From assembly GCF_000002995.4 (NCBI RefSeq), contig NW_025062479.1, forward strand, positions 3,641,221 through 3,705,220: a stretch of 64,000 nucleotides of DNA. Reading direction: 5' to 3'. This DNA comes from Brugia malayi (taxonomy: Eukaryota > Nematoda > Chromadorea > Rhabditida > Onchocercidae). This document shows positions 52,570 through 64,000 of this stretch, piece by piece. The position numbers and the translations under genes are program-made. A model generated the notes under the pieces. The model was not told where the DNA came from. It saw only the letters and a program-made list of their open reading frames with translations, and made no database searches. Position 1 is the first letter of the stretch, and every line of letters begins with the position of its first letter.

Positions 52570-54075
52570 CTGACATAAGGAGGCATCGTCGTTTGTAATC
52601 AATAAGTTTTGTTTTTTGGTGAAAACGTAAAGTTTCCGTTTGGAAAATAAATTGCGATTGCTGAAAAATTTTTATTATCATTCAACAATTTTTGGAACGC
52701 TGTTTGTAATATTTTGTTAAAAAAGTGAAAATCGTAAAAAAGTGGTAGCAGACAGAAGTGAAACATGATTAAAACTATTTGATTTGATATGCCTCGATAT
52801 GAAAATGATATTAAAAATGCTCTTTAGCAATTTTTGATTGAATAGGTTATGAACATTTCCATTGCTAATTTTAACATTTAGCTTGAAAACACTTTTGTAA
52901 TGAACTTTCTTTCTAAAGACTGAAGTTGTTCCCTCATTGAATTCAAAGACCTCAATATCATCATATAATAGTATACATATAGAGAAATCAGAGACTATTG
53001 GAACTCCAGCAATCATATTAATTTCGATGAGTGACATTCAAAAACAATCTATTGATAATAAAGAATCAAAGAACAAAATGCTTACATGTAGCAATTATGG
53101 AAAAGATATCATTTCTTGAGCATATAATATTTAAGCAAAAAACTGTGAAACACTTTTTTTTTTCGTATACTTTTTTTTACAGTTTTTTTTTTTTTTTTTC
53201 GTCATATCTTTTCTGTGATTCATGAAGAATTTAATTGTTTCTGTACAACAATTCTTTACACTTCATAAATGTCAATAGTAATATGCTTTATTATTGTATA
53301 TTTTAAAACATAAAATAAAAAAGATTCTTTCATCTAAGAGATTGACTAATGCCTTTCATTATACTTTTACGCGTCTACTTGACTTGTTACCAAATCACTA
53401 CTAGAGAAGAATATGATACTATGATATCGGCTTTCTATCTTCATTATTGCTTCGGTCTACAGAGCGAATATCAGTAAATAGTATTAACTTGTCTCTTTTA
53501 TAGTGAGATTTCTTATGAGAAAGTGAAAACACTCAAAAACATCTGTCATAAGATGAGATGTACACAACCATAGTCGTACAAGCTTTTCAATAATAGCTAT
53601 TTGTGCGCTCACCATTAATAATGAAAGCAAAAAATGATAGAGGCAGTAATGATATTCTGCGAACTGCATAATGGACAGCACATTTAAAATCAGTCCGCGA
53701 TTTTTTTTCTTTCGGATATTCTTAGACGCAAAATAGCACAGTATGAAAGGAATAGTGATTGCCTTTGTTTATTCATAGAAATGCGAAAGGGAATGGACTA
53801 ATGAAATAGATTCATTAGAGTAAATAAATGGAAGCCGAGAAATTCATAGAAACTGTGTAAAAGTTATGGAAATAGTCAAGAAAATCAATAATTTCGAATG
53901 GTGTTTGATAATCTAATTTATCGAAAAGACGATATAATAATACTTGTTGAACGAAATTACTCTTACTGATTTGTAACAAACTGGCTTCCAAACAACAAAA
54001 GACTAAAAGCAATGTAGGTAACGAAAAGCTAGAAGAATCATTGTTAAGGAACTTTTTTCACATCTCAATGAATCA
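52570..54075. other. Upstream region of the FGF receptor, no further gene
   Basis: AT-rich. A minus-strand acceptor CTTATGTCAG just before 52569 is the likely trans-splice site, 18 nt before the receptor ATG. T tracts at about 53153-53200. No supported gene. Confidence 0.5.
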
Positions 54076-54150
54076 GTTACATCTGATGGATACATCCTAC
54101 TAGTTCACCAGGCTTAACCAACTAGCAGGATGTATCCATCGGATGTGTAA
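54076..54150. repeat. Near-perfect 30-bp inverted repeat (long hairpin)
   Basis: Left arm 54076-54105 and right arm 54120-54150 share GATGGATACATCCT exactly and pair over about 30 bp with only two or three mismatches, around a loop of about 14 nt. The arms are bounded by GTTAC and GTAA. Size and loop resemble a small-RNA precursor or the fused ends of a small transposon. I do not recognise a known microRNA seed. Confidence 0.8.
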
Positions 54151-57100
54151 TGGAAGATTAAATGAGATCAATAGTTAAAATAATTACATTAATTGAGGAT
54201 TTCGTTTGTTTAGCACAATGCATTCAAAAATGGTCCATTATGAAAGGAGATAAGGAGAAAGGTCGAGAAAAGACACGAGTATTTAATTGCTGTCACAAAT
54301 AACTCGTGATTTTCGCGCAGCGTGATGTATTTCTGACGCGTGCTTGTATTTGCTTGAGTCGATTTTTCAGGTATGTGAGCGTTTCTTGACTACTATAGGG
54401 TAATTCTGATGGAATCTTGGGAGAAGGGTGAGCGAGGCAACCAGTGATTGCTGAAACCTGTTTTTGTTTTAAAATCAACGGAGACATTCCTTTTTCGCGC
54501 ATTCCTCTCGTAATGATGGCATTCAACACCACACCTTATAATCAATTCTCTTTTTCCAACATGCATGCATCACCCGCAAACAACAAGTATAAAATCATCC
54601 TTGGTGATGATGATGTCCTTTGCCCTGCAGTCAAAAAAATCATTTTATTGAAGAATCTTGAGCTTCACAGGATTTTAAAAACCTCAAAATTATTCTATCG
54701 AATTATCCTCACTATTTTTTGCCCGTTTGAATTCGAATTTATAGGATAATTGTAAGCGAAGTTGTAAATGTTTTAATTAATTCAGTTAAAAAATCCTATT
54801 GTTTTTAGAATGTTCTTCAGCAGCCAGTGGCTGGATATAATGAATACTTCCATTTTCTTTCAACCAAAATTCAAGGGATGAAAATTTCTCTCACGTAAGC
54901 AACAGTTAAAAGTTGTTTCAAAGGCCGAAAGATATCATCTTTTCAAAAGTTTCTAACGCAATGCACCGGATAGTAAGTGCAGCACCTGATTCAAAGTAAA
55001 AACATCATTATAAACCGCACCAATTAATCTGTTATTCATCCATCTATAACATAATAACTCTTTCTAAACAGTATGAACTGATGCTTATTTTTAACATGAA
55101 TTTGATAACAATAAATTGAAATGTAATAGAATGCAAAGAAGTAAGAATACAGAATTGGACGAAATTCCTTTTTAAGACCAGTACACCTAACGCACAGACA
55201 CTAAACAGGAACACATACATATACACCCACAACACCCACAAATACACACACATACCACAGATGGATGGATACTCATCCATATGGCTCTTAGACACAGCAC
55301 CTGCATTCACCTTCACATATATAAACGTACACAAATTCACAAATTTATTTTCGTGATAACGTTGTGGTGGTGATATCTGCGACGGCATTTATTATAGTAA
55401 AAGACGCAATGCGATTAACGCTTTTCAGCAAATCGCGTATACTTGAAAACCATTCTCTACTGCAACGTACATCTATTTGTCTATCTATCTACCATTTTGT
55501 CGTGTGTCACCCTCTTCTGTATCCTTCTATTGAAGTGCTGTAATAAATGTGGTCGATCATTACAATTACTGACAATGTTATCACTTATTTGATGTAATTA
55601 AAATCTTGGTTAAAAGAGGAATTGAAAATAAATCAATCTAGAACAGTGACTAAGTACTTAAAACTCATCTTTTTTCCTCAGCTTTTAAAAAAATTCAAAT
55701 AAGTTCTTTCTTCCGAAACTTTATAATGCGACTGAAACTGTTAAGTTTATAATTTTTTCTACTCACTATGTATATGAATAGTTATTCAATTATAAAGACT
55801 GCAACGAAGTTCCTTTCTTATTGCTCATATTCACAGTTGATAATACTCTAACGGACAATAATTTATGGCGGCAACAACATCAACTTTTAATAGGTATTCT
55901 CTTGTTGCACACCAAAAAAAAACTATCACAACAGGAAATTTAAAGCTAATTTGTTCACTGAATAAATTTTTTGCAAAGTTTTACGCATTCAACTATTCGC
56001 AAACTACAACACTAAATTGTATTATGCACTATGTTTCATGACAAAACATAATGATATCACCAAACAAATACTGGATAGTAGTGAACCAAATAATTCACTG
56101 AATAAATAAATGAATAAAAGTAGTCGTGAATATGTTCAGAAATGTAACCTTACTAGTATTAAATAAGTTTTTTTTTTCTATTTTATTTCAAATAATTATT
56201 TCAAAAACACCTAGGCAATTATATTGGGTAAGCAAAGGAAGCAGCGAATAGCTTGAATCATAACTTTTGGTAGATAAATGGTGCAGGCAGACTTCTATTG
56301 ACAAACACTGCGAAGTAATAGATGACAGTGATCAGCTGTTGATTTATTATTGGTCGAACTGCTTATAATTATAATCAGATTATACAAGGTAGCATATTCG
56401 ATGAGGGCGCTCCATTACTTATTATTGATTTTAACGAAATGATTTGTAGAACATCAAATAATTTAAAAAGCTGGAAGTTAGGATGAGTGAGTAATTAATG
56501 ATGAGAACAGGACGAGAAATTTTCACAATTTAGAAGTAATTTATGAGAATAAATCTTCCATAACTCATCCACCATTCTTATTGTGAATATATCTTTATTT
56601 CTCATTTAAGATGAATAATTCTACTATTCATTTGCTAGTAGTGTAATACGAATGTTCCTTATGTAAGCAAAAAGGAGCTTCGTTAGGATTAAATGACCTT
56701 TTTTGTTGGAATATATTACCGACATTTTTCCTATTTCAACATTCATTTCAAAAAAAAAGTTCAGCTACCTTTATCTAAACTTGTTTATTCATTAACTATT
56801 TAATTGCTTCAGCTTGCAAAAGAGATGTTTACAGCTTTCTTGGAAGACAAGAAGGTAGCATAACTTCATCAGGCATGCTTTTTTATGGTATCTATAGCTT
56901 CGTCCTGATTGAAACATGCTCAGCTTCCTCTGTCATTTTCGTCCTAAAAGAAAAAAAGAAGGCATAGGAATGTCCTACATAATAATTGTAATCATTTTTA
57001 TTGTTTCCTTAGAATTTAAATATGGTTTCGAAAAATATTTGCAAAAATACAATTCAAATAAAAAGATAGTTCTTTCATCGATCATTTTGGGAAGGCTATA

Positions 57101-59218
57101 CAGAATAAAGCAAGGAGCTGATTTGGAAACTATCAAATAGCCAAACTATAAAATAACAATTATCGACATTGTATTCATAATGTTATCATATGATAATGAA
57201 AATAGTTAAAGGGGTTCTCGCAATTTCCCACTCTCCAGCTGTCCTTTATAATCGTTATCAACATTTTAATTCAGGCTAATTTTTGACTGGTAGATTTTGC
57301 GCTCATTGTGTAGACTTTTTACTGAGCTGCATTTGATGCTATCGTTATATACCAAAATATGGAAAAAACAAATGAGCACTGAACCATTATAATTTGTATA
57401 AAACAGTGGTCAATAAACTTATCACCCTAACGATTCATATTTAATGGGAAATATATCTTTACATCTCATTTTGCATGTATGCATTGTATTCGTCTAATAT
57501 TTTGTATATTAAAGATTGCAAGCCAATAGTGTTTTTAGGTAACTCAGACGGAATTGTACGATAATTCTATGATAAACCAAATGGTAAATATGATACAACA
57601 AAGAATGTAAACTGAAATGCATTATAATAAATCACTATGATGGTTACAGTACTATTGAAAGTAAAAGCAGTCAGAAGGTTTTCGAATAATCGATAATTAT
57701 TTCGGAAGTTTATCTCATATTATCCATTAACAAATGAAGAAATTCTGCAAACTGTAGAGAACTCCGGAAATGAAAGTGAATATAGACCAGATGTCGATGA
57801 TAATGCTGGTAATCTTTTGTAGCAGTGTCCCACCACCATTTGTATTCCATATAAACAAGTACTTCATTTTGCAGGAGAACCGCAGATGAAATAAATTAAA
57901 TTGCTTGGTAACATTTGCTCTTAGAAAAAGAAATACTGTTACTACTGAAATTCACTCTACTAGTGAATGAACATTTTTCAAATAACAACATTAACCATTT
58001 TTTAAACCATAAATATAAATGTGTCAGTGTGTTGATGTACGCCTCCTACCTAATGAAGACGGAATCAAATAAAGACTCAATCTGAAAGAAATTAGGACAG
58101 TTTATTATTAATATTCGTTAAAGCATAAAAAACTACTCTCCCTCTATTCAATAAACTATGAATTGCGCTTTAACAGAAATTGCATATGCATATCAAACTT
58201 GTCAGCAACACAGCACTTTTACAAATATTTGTGCTAACATTTAAACTGAGCTTGTGCAAAAAAAGAAGTCCTTTGAAAGGCAAATTGGACATTAATTATC
58301 TCACAGCAGCTAGCCATCCGTTTTCGTTCATTATTAGTTCAAAAGATTAGCTATTAACTTTCACATCCCAGAAAAATTCCTAAAAACGAGAACCAAATTC
58401 ACACAGTAGGGGATATCTAGGTTAAAATCAAATCGGGATGTTATAAAGTTCTAATTCAAATGAAACATCTACCGTTAGTTGAATATTACTGTTTTAGATC
58501 TCTAGTCACAATCACGTGAAATAGGGAATTAAATAAATTATTTTGTGGCACTATACAACTTAACAGGCTTTAAGTAAGGATAATGCAAAAGGCAAAGCAT
58601 TGTTGTGATTCAGTGATATAATCAATTGAGAAAAGAAATTTACAGATGGGTGAACTTAACTGAATATGATGAGGTTTGCTATTCAAAAAAATCATCTCAA
58701 CAATGATTGATTAAAATCGCCATCACAATATTCTAACACACTAATGAAAACAGATGGGCCAAAAAGCAAACTGATAACGAACCTAAATAATGTATTAAAG
58801 GAAATCACAAGAACAGGGAATGATTGGTTGAAAAAGATGAATAAGTAGAAAAAGACGGAAATATTCCATGAACTTGGACTGATTATCATGTAATTTTCTT
58901 AATAAAAACAGCTTTGTGATAATCATTTCTGCATCACTTATGTTGCAACATTTTAAGAGTATCAAAATATGAGGAAACAACTGTAACAGATTATACCTGC
59001 TTAAGTGAGATTTATGAAAGCGAATTAAGAAAGAATTGAGATGACATTTTAGTTTACTGCATTGATTCTAATAGCACTGAGAAAATTTGTGCTTCCCAAA
59101 TGGTTTCGGAACAAAAATCTTCAATTTCATCCCATTCATTTTTCCCCAAAGAAAAAATTTTATTTAGTTTTATGCTTAAAATTTAAAATATATGAAATAT
59201 ATTGATCTGATTTTCATT
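54151..59218. other. Intergenic, no supported gene
   Basis: About 5 kb of AT-rich DNA between the hairpin and the 3' end of the deaminase gene. A degenerate (CA)n stretch lies at about 55195-55260. Small frames, such as the hydrophobic one at 56916-57140, have no splice partners or motifs. Confidence 0.55.
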
Positions 59219-59224
59219 TTTATT
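59219..59224 (-). terminator. Polyadenylation signal AATAAA of the deaminase gene
   Basis: TTTATT on plus, 67 nt beyond the proposed stop at 59291. Confidence 0.5.
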
Positions 59225-59290
59225 ACAATTAGTATGCTGCTCCAAAATGGATCATTTTGCAAAGGTCTCCCCCTCACATATCTGTTATAA

Positions 59291-62200
59291 TTAACCGATA
59301 GCTCCTTTATGAGCTAAGAATTCCAATAAGGTTTCAATTTCCACGTTAATGTTGGCAGTAGCACGACCAATTCGTTGAGCGATTTCATTCGTTTCACCAT
59401 CATCAAATGACCGACCACAAAACGATGCCACCATTGCTTGCGCATTTGCATCATCACTTAAATTCACATAATTAAAAAAGTAAATTACACCATCCATTTC
59501 CTATACTGTCCAGAAAACATGGTCTCACTCGAGAATACTGCAGATATTCGTCTGGCTCTAGTTCTTGTCAACATCAACAGAACACTTTCGTTCTCCCATC
59601 TCAGAAAAGCCAGTGAACAAAGCATTTTTAAATTTAATTTGTAATACTAAAGTAATTAATTGTAACCTAGCAACGGACATATTGCTCCCATTCTTGTGCT
59701 TATCCGAATGCCTTAGTAATAGCTTGTCACGTAACTCGAGCATATCAATGAAGCTGCGGCGCTTGCTTGGCGTTGAACGAATTTTATGCGGTGTTGCTGT
59801 CAGATCCAACTAAAAATTAAAGGAACAAATATCGGATAATTCTAGAAAAAATTTAAATTTCAGAATGAATATTTCCAAAATTCCCAACAACGTTTGAGAT
59901 ATCGAGAAATTTAAAATATGCCTTTATCCCTTTCCAAAATATCTTAATCAGTGAAGCAATGTCATTCGTACTTGTTTCAATGCATTGTTCAGTTCTCCAC
60001 ACTTTGTTCGAATTTCCGAATAGTGCAGGATAGTGTTTTTAACGATTTCATGTATTTCGGCAACCCAAAACTTCATTGACAGACCGAGCGCACGCCTACA
60101 CTCGTTGATAAATGACTGAGATTGCGCTACTGCTTTATCAAGATTGTGACTGTTCCATAACTGAATATGAAACGCATTATTCCAATTATTATAAGCTTCT
60201 ATTTACTTGAGCAGCATCTGGATAACTCTGTAAAGGAAGAAATTTAAAAGATATACATATATGTACCTGCAGATATTCTCCTTTGTGATCAGCGTGTGGA
60301 GTCCAGTCCATCACTGCAGACCAATCCTTGAGCAATAATGGTTCGACCTAAATATTAGTGTCGCTAACCAAAAAAAGTAAACAGTTCCAAAAAAACCAAC
60401 AAAAGATTTTCTGTTTTTTTCTATATAATTATGTCACAGCGAAAAAATTCAAATGTTAAACGTCATGACCGAGAAGTTTATTTCGCGTAAAATGGATGAG
60501 CATTGAAAATCCCAAATTCTCATGAAATATTTCACTAAAATTCGGATAATCAATCACAGCGAAAAGAAAGTCGAGCTAATACAAATAAAATTTAGAAATA
60601 ATATAAAATATTACAAACAAAATCTAATATAAATAAGTCCGAAAACGAGTTTGAAAAGTTTGGAAAAGTCTGAAAACGCAAAAGCAAACTTTTATGCCAG
60701 CCTGAAGCATGCAGAGAATACCCTGCTTCGTATAGAGATCACCGCGGTTCAAATGTGGATATAAAAATTTGACAGTCATTTTAACATCCACTTTACTAAG
60801 CTCCTTGCGGATTTTAGACAGTAATAAACCCAGCAACTTTGCGCAAGCTTTATTGCTCTTGCATTCATCCACCACCTCACATTTAGGATCACAGTCCTGG
60901 TGAAAACATGGACTCTTGGATACGTATATCACTGCTTCGAAGAGATCCACCTACAACGTTGCATTAGCTTCTTTTTATGTCTTTTTTTCATAAACAGCTT
61001 TATATCTTTTTTTCAAGTCAGGTAAACTCAAAGAATAAAATAAAGGCGAAGAAATTCCCTTGCTTTAAGTCAAGCGATAAAGAGAAAATTAAAAGCAATG
61101 GACCTTATATTTAGAAATGAGATCATAAATGGCAGCAACGAGTTGCTCTTCAACATGAAGTTCACTTCGGCTTTCATGGTAGAAATCACCCCGATATATG
61201 TAATCATCGCCGATTAGTGTAAGAATTAATCCACTACTCTCATTCTTATGTTCTAGGAAGCAACTTTGCACATGTTTAGGGACATGAAATTTCGATGGCC
61301 CATTTGTACAGTCACCATTGCACTTGCAGCTAAAATATAATTCTATAACGAAATCACATTCTGCAGTTCAGTCTAATCCAAACTTAATTCCTGCAATTAA
61401 ATCTGATCTGAATTCAATTCCTGACAAATAAAGCAGTGATAATAAAAAGGCAGGTAATTGAATTCATACCTGCTGTTACAAAACTCATACATTATGCGAC
61501 ATGGACACTCTTTCTTCACGCATTGTTTTTTTCCTTTAGTGCACTGACAACCTTGTGTTGACTTCGCACTCTGCAATACTTCTGGTTTATGGTGAAGAAT
61601 CATACATGTAAGCAGTACCTGTGACCGTTATACTAAGAATCATTTCTCAGTGCCACTTCTGGATTTGTCAGAAATTCCTAGCTAAAATAGGCACTGATTT
61701 TTAAAAAAGCTTATAGGAAGATGAAGTGTTATATATAACAGTTAATTTAGAAACTAGTATTTTGGAACCTATCTCTTCATTGGAGAAACAGGTTCCTATT
61801 TAAAGAATGTTGAAGATCCTTTACTGTAAATGGATACCTTGAGTACTTTTTTCTGCGGCTCCTTATTCTTGCATATCTGTTTACAGGCACAAAGTTTACT
61901 ACACGGTTCCTTGATCCGTAAGCAGTCACATCGTTCCGATTTGGAACATGCATTCTTTGCCGGTCTTGCTGGATCGGTTTCACATGAACATTTGCATATT
62001 GCTTGATTGAGGCAATCACCACGGTACCTGCATTAGGAACATCTGAGCAAATCTCAACTTTTAATTAGAAAATAAATATTGCAATTGTGTTCTAATTGGC
62101 GGATGAATGTTGTAAACAATAGACTACATCTCTAACAGATTTGTGAAAATAAAAATCGGCAAATTTTCATTATTTTCTCAATGAAGAAGTGAGACTGTTA

Positions 62201-63258
62201 CAACATCAGTTTTCTCACGAGTCAAAAGCTCAAAATATCTGAAACATCGACTATCCAGTAGAGACTTTCCAAGCCTTAACCAAAGCGCTATTATCCTAGT
62301 TACAGCTTTCACTATTTCCTTAATGAAGAAGTGTTGAGTATACATAAGACTGTTACAACTGTTCTACACATCAGTTTCCTTAATCGGCAGGCTTACTAAA
62401 ATTATTAGTAGTTTAAATTGACCAATTCTCACCAACAAAGAACCTATTCTCGAATTACTAAGTTCTTATGAAATGTTGTGATAGTTTCTGGAGTTCAATC
62501 AGTAGAAAATATTAATTACAAACTGAGACGTTAGACAACGCACAATTTATGATCAGCTTATTTGAAAATAATGATTACATGTGTGTGTATATATCTACGT
62601 TATGTATATTAATAGATCTTTTTCTTCTGATCGACTTAATTTTAAGTTATTCAAAGTTTGTGGTGAAGAGAAAACAATGTAGCTAAGATGACCATTTATA
62701 CCCTCCGCAAAGCGGTATGCCAATTTCCTGAAAATTCCGCTTAAAATAATAGTTAAAGCAAAAAGAGGTACCGTGCTGGCTTGTTTCAACCAACTGAACA
62801 ACACGAGTTAATTCAGTGCAATGCCTAGTGGAATTTCTCATTTCTGAATCATTAAAATTGCAGAAAAAGCACCAGTGAGTGATTGAAAAAAATAGAAATT
62901 GACAGTACCTTGCTGATTCACAATGCTCATCGCACATACGTCGTGCACCATAACATGGACAGGAATCCGATGAACACCGGTTCTGTGCCGTAAGACAATC
63001 ACAACAGAACTGAGACGAAGCGGCCGGTTTGCTCATGGCTGAAACCGCCTCTGCTCGACTTTGGCTCCAGATCGATACGTCACACTTAGGGGATGCTTCA
63101 AGTAACTCTTGCAATTGAATTCGTCCAATGTTCACACTCTAAAATACAATTGGCATACCAGTCTCTCCCTCTACATCTTAATCATTTCCTCATGATGAAA
63201 AGACATACACATAACATGAACATAATGTGATCAAATACGTACATACAAGTTTAGCCAT
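59291..63258 (-). CDS. CXC-cysteine-cluster protein with an AID/APOBEC-like zinc deaminase domain
   Basis: Exons: 63247-63258, 62909-63138, 61838-62027, 61470-61618, 61104-61329, 60690-60950, 60267-60347, 59972-60160, 59667-59809 and a last one to 59291; about 560 residues. Residues about 48-201 hold three Cys-rich clusters (CCDCLTAQNRC..DSCPC, KSERCDCLRIKEPCSKLC, CQCTKGKKQC..KECPC then CKCNGDC) like the CXC zinc modules of tesmin/TSO1, EZH and MSL2, which bind DNA or sit in chromatin complexes. Next comes a deaminase signature: H252-V-E254, 28 residues, then P283-C284 in VSKSPC and a later Cys (289 or 305) before AKLLGLLLSKI. It continues MTVKFLYPHLNR, ILCMLQAGIKV and LLKDWSAVMDW, the order seen in AID/APOBEC proteins (HxE, SPC..C, RLY, L..AGV.I..M, F.D...CW). 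Nuclear cytidine deamination is inferred. The last splice is uncertain: from 59667 the frame would stop after 5 codons unless another donor is used. Confidence 0.72.
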
Positions 63259-63308
63259 TGGTCCTCATTAGAATTCTATTTTGCAATTACTTGTAAAGAA
63301 GTGTCGTG
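63259..63308. promoter_or_regulatory. 50-bp divergent intergenic region
   Basis: Separates the minus-strand deaminase ATG (63258) from the plus-strand ATG at 63309. If both starts are right, the two genes share one promoter region. Only a weak acceptor (CAAAATAG on minus) lies in it. Confidence 0.45.
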
Positions 63309-63605
63309 ATGCTGCAACTAGCGTCTCGATTGCGACGACTCTTGGCACAGCCTTGCCCTCATTGTGCCTATTCGACCACATCAAGCGTTAAAACCACCAA
63401 GCATAAGAGCTTTTCTTTCAGAATATACTTTGTTAACTGTGCCAATGAGATAAAGCCAACACATTACATGCGCCGTATTCTTTTCCCAGAGTATTCGCCC
63501 CGAACATCAAGATTCTTACCCACTGCACCATTTTGCCCGCGAGGTACCGTCTATGTAACCCTTGTATGTAAACATGAGTTTGTCACCATTCTGTTCAGTT
63601 CACCT
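63309..63605 (+). CDS. 5' exon(s) of an unidentified gene, possible mitochondrial presequence
   Basis: The frame starts MLQLASRLRRLLAQPCPHCA then YSTTSSVKTTKHK: Arg/Leu/Ser-rich with no acidic residues, like a mitochondrial import signal ending near AYSTTSS. It continues through MRRILFPEYSPRTSRFLPTA and PFCPRGTVYVTLV. Donors such as GAG/GTACCG near 63542 or TAT/GTAACC near 63556 could end the exon. The following DNA is AT-rich with no clear second exon, so the gene continues beyond the window or by exons I cannot identify. I do not recognise the product; a mitochondrial protein is a guess from the N-terminus. Confidence 0.4.
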
Positions 63606-63944
63606 TTGACCACAACGTAAGTTTGCAAAGCATCACTTTACAGTGTATATTTAATTTTTTTTTTTTCTCTAAAGTAAAGAAACGAATTTTCCCCTATTTA
63701 TATAATTAAAATATAGGGTCTTCCATGTATTTCATTAAGCGCCGTTAATTATTTGCCTGAAATAAGTTTTCTTACTATGCCACATTGAGATAAGCATGAT
63801 GCAATAATTTTCCAATAATAATAATAATTTAAGTGAAACATATCTTTCGATATCCTTTTTCATTGCATTTTACGGCTTGCAATTACCATTGAGGAAGGAA
63901 ATGTCTTTGGTTGGCGGTGAAGAGACATAGGAGGATGATGAAAG
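63606..63944. other. AT-rich, no supported exon
   Basis: Possible intron of the gene beginning at 63309. Nothing further recognised. Confidence 0.4.
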
Positions 63945-63945
63945 C

Positions 63946-64000
<55 letters not shown>
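63945..64000. repeat. (AAT)n microsatellite running off the window edge
   Basis: At least 18 AAT units to the last base; true length unknown. Confidence 0.95.

Noticed and set aside
59291..63258. Initial reading of the Cys-rich exons as an EZH/MES-2 methyltransferase
   Set aside because: The CXC clusters are not followed by a SET domain; the downstream exons carry the HxE...PC deaminase signature instead.

Overview
The window is AT-rich, intron-rich animal DNA. It reads as nuclear genome of a filarial nematode of the Brugia/Wuchereria type. The best marker is a complete four-exon gene at 36874-38437 for the secreted cuticular glutathione peroxidase (gp29) of filarial worms, which I recognise almost residue by residue. 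Supporting signs are very low GC, phased GT-AG introns with TTTCAG/TTTTAG-type acceptors, and strong acceptor sites just upstream of several ATGs with no matching upstream exon, as expected for spliced-leader trans-splicing. All exon models were built by hand from reading frame, splice sites and intron phase.

Layout: (1) 1-2048, minus: GDP-mannose pyrophosphorylase beta subunit (GMPPB), 3' end outside the window. (2) 7077-13784, plus: ETS factor of the SPDEF/ETS-4 type with a Pointed domain, an asparagine-run exon and a possible alternative first exon. (3) 14645-20167, minus: 11-exon single-pass membrane protein I do not recognise. (4) 20.2-30.1 kb: gene-poor, with a (TAGCAG)n/(TAG)n satellite and a decayed mariner. 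(5) 30176-33603, plus: innexin of the UNC-7/UNC-9 type. (6) 36874-38437, plus: gp29. (7) 39650-42465, plus: divergent G-protein alpha subunit with one GG and one GC splice donor. (8) 43395-52551, minus: 24-exon FGF receptor orthologous to C. elegans EGL-15, with two consecutive phase-1/phase-1 exons between Ig1 and Ig2. (9) 59291-63258, minus: a protein joining three CXC-type cysteine clusters to a zinc-dependent deaminase domain whose motif order is that of the AID/APOBEC family. (10) 63309-edge, plus: 5' end of an unidentified gene, head-to-head with the deaminase gene, 50 bp between ATGs.

The genes do not form one pathway. The innexin (gap junctions), G-alpha and FGF receptor are cell-communication genes, GMPPB supplies GDP-mannose for glycan and GPI synthesis, and gp29 acts at the host-facing surface. 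The most interesting locus is the CXC-deaminase gene: its architecture suggests a chromatin- or DNA-targeted cytidine deaminase in a parasitic nematode. Next come the exon arrangement of the FGF receptor, the odd splice donors of the G-alpha gene, and a near-perfect 30-bp hairpin at 54076-54150.
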